Source: an uncultured euryarchaeote (lineage in GTDB: Archaea > Thermoplasmatota > Poseidoniia > Poseidoniales > Thalassarchaeaceae). Taken from it: 9,102 bases of DNA. A program made the position numbers and the translations under genes. The notes under the pieces were generated by a model. That model ran no database searches and was not told the origin of the DNA. It worked only from the letters and a program-made list of their open reading frames with translations. Of the stretch, positions 1 through 5,100 are shown one piece after another; the stretch's first letter is position 1; every line of letters begins with the position of its first letter. The stretch spans positions 1-9,102 of the forward strand of contig CALCEF010000176.1 in NCBI GenBank assembly GCA_937901365.1. The letters are read 5' to 3'.

Positions 1-341
1 AAAAAGTGATGATTGGCATCGGGGGAGGACATTATGCACCACGACATACTGATGTTTTGAGGAAAACTGATTGTTGGGCGGGTCATCAAATCGCGAATTA
101 TGCGCTTGAGATGGAGAAACCAGAAGATGAGGCGTGGGACCCTGATGTTGACGCCCTTCCAGAAGGTGCCTGGAATCATTCGATTCGCGTTTGCGTGGAG
201 AGTACGCGAAAAGCATTCACTGGAGGGAACGTGATCGCTCACTTGGACCGCAAGTCGTTCAAAGGATGGCAGCGCCGTGTTATCAAACGATTATTGAATG
301 AACTTGAAATCCCGGTTGGGAGAACAAGTGACTTTGAGTAA
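1..341 (+). CDS. dtdA: D-aminoacyl-tRNA deacylase (archaeal DtdA/DTD2 type), 3' part
   Basis: This is the C-terminal ~112 residues of an open frame that runs in from the left edge; codons read through from base 3, so the GTG and ATG at 6-11 are probably internal. The fragment begins with GIGGGHYAPRHTDV, the glycine-rich GGGHYAP motif I recognise from archaeal and plant DtdA. It continues with AGHQIANYAL (family pattern GH-x-x-x-x-YA) and ends with LDRKSFKGWQRR, like the conserved D-K-S-L-K-G segment near the family's C-terminus. The enzyme hydrolyses D-aminoacyl-tRNA (such as D-Tyr-tRNA) to free tRNA and D-amino acid, a cytosolic proofreading step. Full-length members have about 250-280 residues, so more than half lies outside the window. 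The TAA stop at 339-341 abuts the stop of the convergent rps27ae with no spacer. The family call rests on motif memory, not an alignment. Confidence 0.85.
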   Translation, partial: KVMIGIGGGHYAPRHTDVLRKTDCWAGHQIANYALEMEKPEDEAWDPDVDALPEGAWNHSIRVCVESTRKAFTGGNVIAHLDRKSFKGWQRRVIKRLLNELEIPVGRTSDFE

Positions 342-512
342 TCACTCGTTCTTCTCAGAATATCCACAGCGACCACAGGTCTTGCGGTCAGAGTGGACAC
401 CCATGAAAACACCGGGCCCGCATTTTGGGCAGTGGGCCTGTTTTCGAACCAGTTTTCCATCTTCAACGCTGTACTTTGACCACTTGGCGGAAGCGCTTGG
501 ACTGTCACCCAT
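342..512 (-). CDS. rps27ae: 30S ribosomal protein S27ae
   Basis: This 56-residue gene has ATG at 512-510 and TGA at 344-342. It is a structural protein of the small ribosomal subunit, equivalent to the ribosomal half of eukaryotic ubiquitin-S27a. The sequence shows a basic N-terminal stretch ([16 protein letters not shown]) and then a C4 zinc ribbon, with C28-P-K-C31 and C46-G-R-C49 as the presumed ligands. The pattern [11 protein letters not shown] followed by [12 protein letters not shown] is diagnostic for the family. Its start overlaps the rps24e stop by one base (TGATG), so the two are probably translationally coupled. Purine-rich GGGGGTGAGGAG lies just upstream, inside the rps24e end. 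It is the last gene of the minus-strand operon and converges on dtdA with zero spacing. Length is normal for archaeal members (about 50-65 residues). Confidence 0.95.
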   Translation of the reverse strand: MGDSPSASAKWSKYSVEDGKLVRKQAHCPKCGPGVFMGVHSDRKTCGRCGYSEKNE

Positions 513-874
513 CACTCCTCACCCCCTGCGATTTCTGCAGCCTCACCCTCTTCTTCGGCAGGTGGTGCTTCTGCTGGTGCCTCATCGGCATCTCCAGAGT
601 CGGATTCAGCGTGACGTGCAAGGATGTATTTCGGCTCCTTCTCAAGGTCTGCTCGATCTGCATACACAAGTGCGTTTCCAGTAGTCAGAGGTTGACCGAA
701 ACGAGTGTTTACTGATTTGACAAGGACGCGGTCTTTCGTTGCTCCTGGTTCCATTTTTACAACAGCATCAATGATTTCAGCACGTGTAGGGGTAGCTGAA
801 CCAGTGTGCCGCCATTGCCAAGACAATTCAACGCGATTTAGAATTGGATTTTCCTTTCTTTCGATTATTTCCAT
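512..874 (-). CDS. rps24e: 30S ribosomal protein S24e with acidic C-terminal tail
   Basis: The product has 120 residues. The N-terminal ~90 residues match S24e: it opens with [17 protein letters not shown], has [12 protein letters not shown] in the first helix, and continues with [18 protein letters not shown], like the family's F-G-x-x-x-(T/S)-x-G-x-A-x-(I/V)-Y-D segment. The role is a structural protein of the small ribosomal subunit. The ATG at 874-872 is preceded by GGAGGA at 886-881 with a 6-base spacer, which fixes the start. From about residue 90 the protein has an Ala/Glu/Pro-rich acidic tail ([17 protein letters not shown]...) that archaeal S24e proteins of about 100 residues usually lack. 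The gene lies 16 bases after spt4 and overlaps rps27ae by one base. Confidence 0.94.
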   Translation of the reverse strand: MEIIERKENPILNRVELSWQWRHTGSATPTRAEIIDAVVKMEPGATKDRVLVKSVNTRFGQPLTTGNALVYADRADLEKEPKYILARHAESDSGDADEAPAEAPPAEEEGEAAEIAGGEE

Positions 875-890
875 ACTATTTCCTCCATGA

Positions 891-1286
891 TTACTTGTGT
901 CGAACCTTTAGGGCGTAATTCCCAGGTGTATCAATTCCAAGAGCACGTGCGACTTCGCTTCGAGATGTATCCATCAGAATGGTGAATCCTGCGAAGTCAT
1001 CGCTGAGTTTGGTTTCTGGGTGAAATGGACAGGCTGGTTCAGGAACCTTGACCTTCTCCATATCGTCCTTGTTTGCCACCCCATCAGCATTCACTTCATT
1101 TTCCCATGCCTTTCGCTCTTTTTCATCGGGATCCCTTCCGTTGGCGGTTGCAAAGGCCAAGATGGCGAGTGCCTTCTTGTTCTTCGCCTTCAACTCATTA
1201 TTCGATTTGAGCCACCAACCAGGGTTGCCGGTTTGAACCTCCACAATGTGGCGGCATTCTGGACAAGCTAGGACCTTTGTTCCCAT
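891..1286 (-). CDS. spt4: Transcription elongation factor Spt4 (RpoE'') with large zinc-site insertion
   Basis: The product has 131 residues; archaeal Spt4 is normally about 60-80. Spt4 pairs with the Spt5 NGN domain and binds the RNA polymerase clamp to raise processivity. The C-terminal ~40 residues are clearly Spt4: LSDDFAGFTILMD, then SEVARALGIDTPGNYALKVR, matching the family pattern LS-(D/E)-(D/E)-W-x-G, SEIA-x-x-(L/I)-G and PGKYAL-x-VR. The N-terminus has the first zinc pair C8-P-E-C11. The second pair appears as C86-P-F-H89, so 74 residues separate the half-sites instead of roughly ten, and the last cysteine is replaced by histidine. The insertion is Lys/Glu/Ala-rich and probably helical, with W24, W25 and W61. 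The ATG at 1286 has AGGAGG at 1300-1295 (8-base spacer). It sits 3 bases after rpo7, as in many euryarchaeal rpo7-spt4 pairs. Confidence 0.88.
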   Translation of the reverse strand: MGTKVLACPECRHIVEVQTGNPGWWLKSNNELKAKNKKALAILAFATANGRDPDEKERKAWENEVNADGVANKDDMEKVKVPEPACPFHPETKLSDDFAGFTILMDTSRSEVARALGIDTPGNYALKVRHK

Positions 1287-1289
1287 GAA

Positions 1290-1838
1290 TCATGCCTCCT
1301 CGTTGAGCCACTCGTGCGCTCCGAGTGCGGTTTGCTTGCATGTCAATCCAATCTTGCTGGAACGCGGGTCGTGTGGATTGAGTGACAATGATACAATCCG
1401 AGCGCGAACTGCGGTCCCCTCTGCTAGGTATTTGCCGGATTGGCGACCTTCGATTCTGCGCAGTCCAACGTTGATGTCAATTTGTTCGTCGAGAATCTGA
1501 CTCTTGTGCAATAGCGCTTCCATCGGACCGATTCGTACGAATGCACCAAACTCGTGTACTTCACTCACTGCACCGTCAACGATTTCGTTGCCGTCCATGG
1601 TAAACAACAGGGCTTTGAATCGAACTTTCTGGTAAATCGCACCATCACCGTGGATAATTCGACCTCGACCTTGTAGTTCATGATCTAGTGTAAGCAGAAT
1701 ATAGTTGCCATCGTCGTCGAACTTACCCTCAAATGCATCGTGTGCAAGACGGTCTACGTGTTCGGAAAGAGACTTGCCCTTTTCGATATACTCAGCTGGA
1801 ATTCGGATGGTGTCTTCAATTGTCTCAAGGCTATACAT
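1290..1838 (-). CDS. rpo7: DNA-directed RNA polymerase subunit Rpo7 (RpoE', stalk subunit)
   Basis: The product has 182 residues from ATG 1838-1836. It is the archaeal homologue of eukaryotic Rpb7 and forms the polymerase stalk with Rpo4, binding nascent RNA and aiding open-complex formation and termination. Residues 1-~78 form the tip domain, opening MYSLETIEDTIRIPAEY. Residues ~82-170 are an S1/OB RNA-binding domain (IVDGAVSEVHEFGAFVRIGPM, then ALLHKSQI), and the end is SSKIGLTCKQTALGAHEWL, the usual Rpo7 terminus. A GTG at 1853 would add five residues, but GGAGG at 1851-1847 overlaps it and lies 8 bases before the ATG, and family members begin at MY-x-L, so the ATG is preferred. It is the first gene of the rpo7-spt4-rps24e-rps27ae operon. 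Confidence 0.95.
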   Translation of the reverse strand: MYSLETIEDTIRIPAEYIEKGKSLSEHVDRLAHDAFEGKFDDDGNYILLTLDHELQGRGRIIHGDGAIYQKVRFKALLFTMDGNEIVDGAVSEVHEFGAFVRIGPMEALLHKSQILDEQIDINVGLRRIEGRQSGKYLAEGTAVRARIVSLSLNPHDPRSSKIGLTCKQTALGAHEWLNEEA

Positions 1839-1846
1839 TTTCTTTG

Positions 1847-1851
1847 CCTCC
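1847..1851 (-). promoter_or_regulatory. Ribosome binding site of rpo7
   Basis: GGAGG on the minus strand lies 8 bases before the ATG at 1838-1836. It decides the start, because the alternative GTG at 1853-1851 overlaps this Shine-Dalgarno sequence and has no such site of its own. Confidence 0.85.
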
Positions 1852-1873
1852 ACTCAGATTCTCTCTCAGCGAA

Positions 1874-1976
1874 GGAGGTAGCCAAGGACGGAAGACCCGT
1901 AAGCCTCCCGTCCCTCATCGGCTGCCGCCTCCAGAGGAGAGGTCGTCCAAGACGATTCGGCGACCGAAGACCCCTC
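1874..1976 (-). ncRNA. Candidate structured 5' leader or small RNA upstream of rpo7
   Basis: On the minus strand two folded elements lie back to back. Element A (1932-1874) has GGAGG(1932-1928) paired with CCTCC(1878-1874), a CGGC/A internal loop, AGCC(1923-1920) with GGCT(1883-1880), and a GATGA/T internal loop. It is capped by a 13-bp hairpin (1914-1885) closed over a TACG (UNCG-type) tetraloop. Element B (1976-1937) has an 8-bp stem, GAGGGGTC with GACCTCTC, enclosing hairpin TTCGG-TCG-CCGAA (1968-1956) and a short GTC-TTG-GAC hairpin. Five of these pairs are G-U on the minus strand and become A-C mismatches on the plus strand, so the fold favours a minus-strand transcript. It ends 22 bases before the rpo7 ribosome binding site. 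I recognise no known family; RNase P, SRP, 5S and tRNA signatures are absent. Transcription is not shown. Confidence 0.4.
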
Positions 1977-2014
1977 TATGAACGCTTCGCAAATTCCAGA
2001 ATTCGGAAAAACGC

Positions 2015-2042
2015 ATTCTGGGGCCCTATGGGCCCCATGAAT
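2015..2042. repeat. Perfect GC-rich hairpin in the divergent intergenic region
   Basis: TGGGGCCC (2019-2026), loop TAT (2027-2029) and GGGCCCCA (2030-2037) form an 8-bp perfect inverted repeat. It is extended by ATTC (2015-2018) pairing with GAAT (2039-2042) across one bulged base at 2038, giving 12 bp in all. It lies about 70 bases before the plus-strand gene and about 175 bases before the rpo7 start. There is no T-tract after it in either direction that would suggest a bacterial-type terminator. It may be part of the rpo7 leader, part of the leader of the plus-strand gene, or a protein binding site. Confidence 0.6.
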
Positions 2043-2100
2043 AGCCTCGACGCACGAACGTTCAAGAGGTGTTCTGTGGGCATAACCACTGATGGCGAGC

Positions 2101-2104
2101 GGAG
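2101..2104 (+). promoter_or_regulatory. Probable ribosome binding site of the surface-protein gene
   Basis: GGAG lies 5 bases before GTG 2110-2112. The in-frame ATG at 2092-2094 has no Shine-Dalgarno match at normal spacing; the nearest, AGAGGTG at 2065-2071, ends 20 bases away. This favours the GTG as the true start. Confidence 0.5.
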
Positions 2105-2109
2105 CCCAT

Positions 2110-5100
2110 GTGGTATTACGTAGACCAATCCTCATTTTTGGGTTGATTCTGCTCCTCATCGGACAAAGTATGTCCCCTCTGGCTTTTGTGGAGGATCAAA
2201 GTAGCCAATCGACCCAAGGTAGAGATGGAGACATCTGGATTGATGGAGATATTCCTTGGCCACAATTTGGTCGGACACCAGGGCATGAATCTGCGGTACC
2301 TCCACACGCCCCATCCGAACCGGATACTGGGGAGCTGTTGAGCATTACAAACCCTGTGTTGAATTGGAGACATTATGCTGAAGGGGATACTGGAGTCGAA
2401 ACATTGGGTGTTTCAGTCGGGAACTTCACCAGCAATATCGATACAGGGGGACTTGTGCTCGATTCCTGCGCTAGGGATAGCCTATCACCTGTGTTCATTC
2501 ATCAGCAGAACTCGCACGCTATCATGCGGATTGTCGATGGAGATACGAGTCAAACAATGTGGGAGGTCGATATCGGCGCAATAGATCGTGAAGTCAAATC
2601 GACACCTGTTATTCTAGACATTGACGAAGATGGTGCACTCGAGATTATTGTTGTCTATGATGCCAATGGTCAAGCAACTGTCGAGCTATGGGCACCCAAT
2701 ATTGAATGCGATGTGACAGGATGGAAACCCGGCGGTAGCCATGAAACTGAAAGGCTGTGGAGATGGAGCCATTCAACCTTTGAGATGGCAGCAGATCGAA
2801 CATGCCAAACCTGTCACGACCCAGTTGCACAACCATTGTTGGCAGATTTGTTCTTGGACGGTTCACCTGAACTGATTCTTGCGATGATGGATGACGTGAA
2901 CAATGAACCCAATGTAGTTGCTCTTCCAATACCAACTACAGGTACTCCGAGCCCGATTTGGGAAGTGACTTTGGGAGAGGGCACACACCCCTCCGACCCT
3001 GCTTGGGTTCAAATCGATGCGGTTTCATCTGCGATTGTACTGACGACCATTGACGAAAACAACGGCAATATGTGGGTATGGAAATTGAATGCTGCAAATG
3101 GTCAGGTTCAGTATGAAGAAACTCTGAACAATCTCGATGGAGATACTGCATCACCCCACGTCCGATTACCGGGTCCAATCATTACCCAACTAGATACAGA
3201 TCCTGCTCCAGAAATGGTCGTAACCATACCTTCGGATGTTGATGGCGCAGGAACAGGGGATGGGGCTACCTTCGTGGGCCTCGATGTGACTGATGCTGCA
3301 ACAATCTTCTCCTTCTCAGCATCCAATGGTTATGCCGATGCTCCACCTGCACTGATGGATACCGACGATAATGGCATTACCGATCGAATCTGCTGGAATA
3401 CATGGTATCGCGATGGAATCTCTTGGCACGGCATGGTAGGGTGTCACGACTACAACGAGCAAACCCAGAACACGTGGTTGGATTGGAATCAAATTGTCGA
3501 GGGGACCTCAGGAAATCCGAATGATGAGATTGCCGTATCCGCACCAACTCCCATGGACATCGATGGGACTGGTTTTGATGAAATCGTGGTGACATTTGGT
3601 CGAACCGTCTATGCACATGATGGTGAAACTGGTTCTCGTTCCTCAATCAATGCAGAATGGGTATCTGGCCTAGAATTGCCCCATCGTACTTGGGCGGGGC
3701 ACGCACTTGCTGATTTCGACAATGATGGGGCATTGGACCTCCTTGTTGGAGACATGCTCATTTCACAGGCAGGGGCAGACATCAGACCATATGAGGATGG
3801 ATTGGCGATTACATTCAATCCGAGTACCCCGGACCCCGGAGAGCAGGTTACTGTAACCGCATTCTTTGAAAACGCTGGAACGGATTCAACTGATACGGAT
3901 ACTTTTGCGCGGATGTACGTTGATGGAGAATTGAAACACACACACAGAGAGGGAGCATTGGATCCAAGACCGCCGACTGGAAACGGCAATTCTGCCTCAT
4001 TTTCTTTCGATTGGTCTGGGGGCTTGGGCGAACACACCTTTGTACTGAATCTAGATGAACATGGAAATGTTACTCAAACCAGAACAGATAACGATGTGAC
4101 CACCACTGTTCTCACTATTATTGCTCCTTACAATGTCAGTATAGGAGTACCACCAGACCCTGTCAGAGTTCTTCCTGGGGGCCAAACGAATGTGCAGCCA
4201 GTCATCACATCCACCGGTCGAATTTCGGGGACGTGGTCGATGACGATTGATGATGCTGGTTTGCCCGCGAATTGGACGATTGTGGACCTAGATCCCGGTG
4301 CATCGTCGGGCGTCGAGATTCAAGTCGGTGGTACGTGGTCGCCGACGCTACAAATTTCAGCACCGACGGAAGCATTGGGGACCGATTCAGGATTTGTTGA
4401 AATTACGATGACGTTGGATTCGAATCAAAGCATTTCTCAAACCGCTATATTGGCAATTGAAGCCGAACGGACGCGAGGACTGTCACTGCGTGGAGCAGAT
4501 GGAACTCCGAATTCTAATGGAATGGGGATCCCTGGGGAGGCGGCTGCAGCTTGGATCTTGGTTGAAAATCTCGGCAATGCTCCAGAAACTGTCTCTTTGC
4601 AGTGGCAGCAAACCGCATGGGACCAATTCATCACCCTTCACGATTCATCCGGGCAAGAAGTCAACCCGCTGGAATTGGACCCAAATGAAATTCGTGAACT
4701 GACTGCGCGACATGACGTCCCTGCATCTGCAACATTGGGTGACAATGTGTCCACCCAACTCTCAATGTGTATCGGTGCAGGTGAAAATGAGGAATGCAGA
4801 ACAATCGATCTCACCTTTACTGCCAACCAAGTACAGATATTGCCACCAAATATTCGTTCTGTACCTGCTGATGATCGAACGTGGAACGTAGATGTTCAAC
4901 TTCCATCTAGTGTCGATGAAATGGAATGGGATATGGCTGCTGCTGGAATGATTATGCCCGGTTGGATTTGGGAAACAAGTGGTGCTCTGACGATTGATGG
5001 AACGACTCTCCGTGTATCAGGGAACACCGGTGCACGCGTAACTGGTTCACTGATCTTGGATATGCCATATGCTGCACCACCAATGTTGCATACATGGACG

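Noticed and set aside
298..715. Plus-strand open frames opposite rps27ae and rps24e
   Set aside because: They are antisense to two clearly recognised ribosomal protein genes with good ribosome binding sites.
1874..1976. Box C/D sRNA, RNase P RNA, SRP RNA or tRNA
   Set aside because: GATGA and CTGA occur nearby but without a proper box C (RTGATGA) and spacing. No RNase P P4 core, no SRP helix 8 motif and no tRNA TTCRA loop could be found on either strand.
1839..2109. TATA/BRE promoter elements for either divergent unit
   Set aside because: A/T-rich spots such as AAATTCCAGAATTC (1991-2004) and GGAAAAACG (2005-2013) do not match the archaeal TATA consensus well enough to call.
1866..2159. 97-codon minus-strand open frame across the divergent intergenic region
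   Set aside because: Its only long start lies inside the surface-protein signal peptide, it has no ribosome binding site, and its sequence shows no family features. The stretch is better explained by RNA structure.
2803..2817. Calling the surface protein a cytochrome c
   Set aside because: There is only a single CxxCH, with an even number of other cysteines in the same domain; disulfides explain it equally well. Kept only as a low-weight finding.
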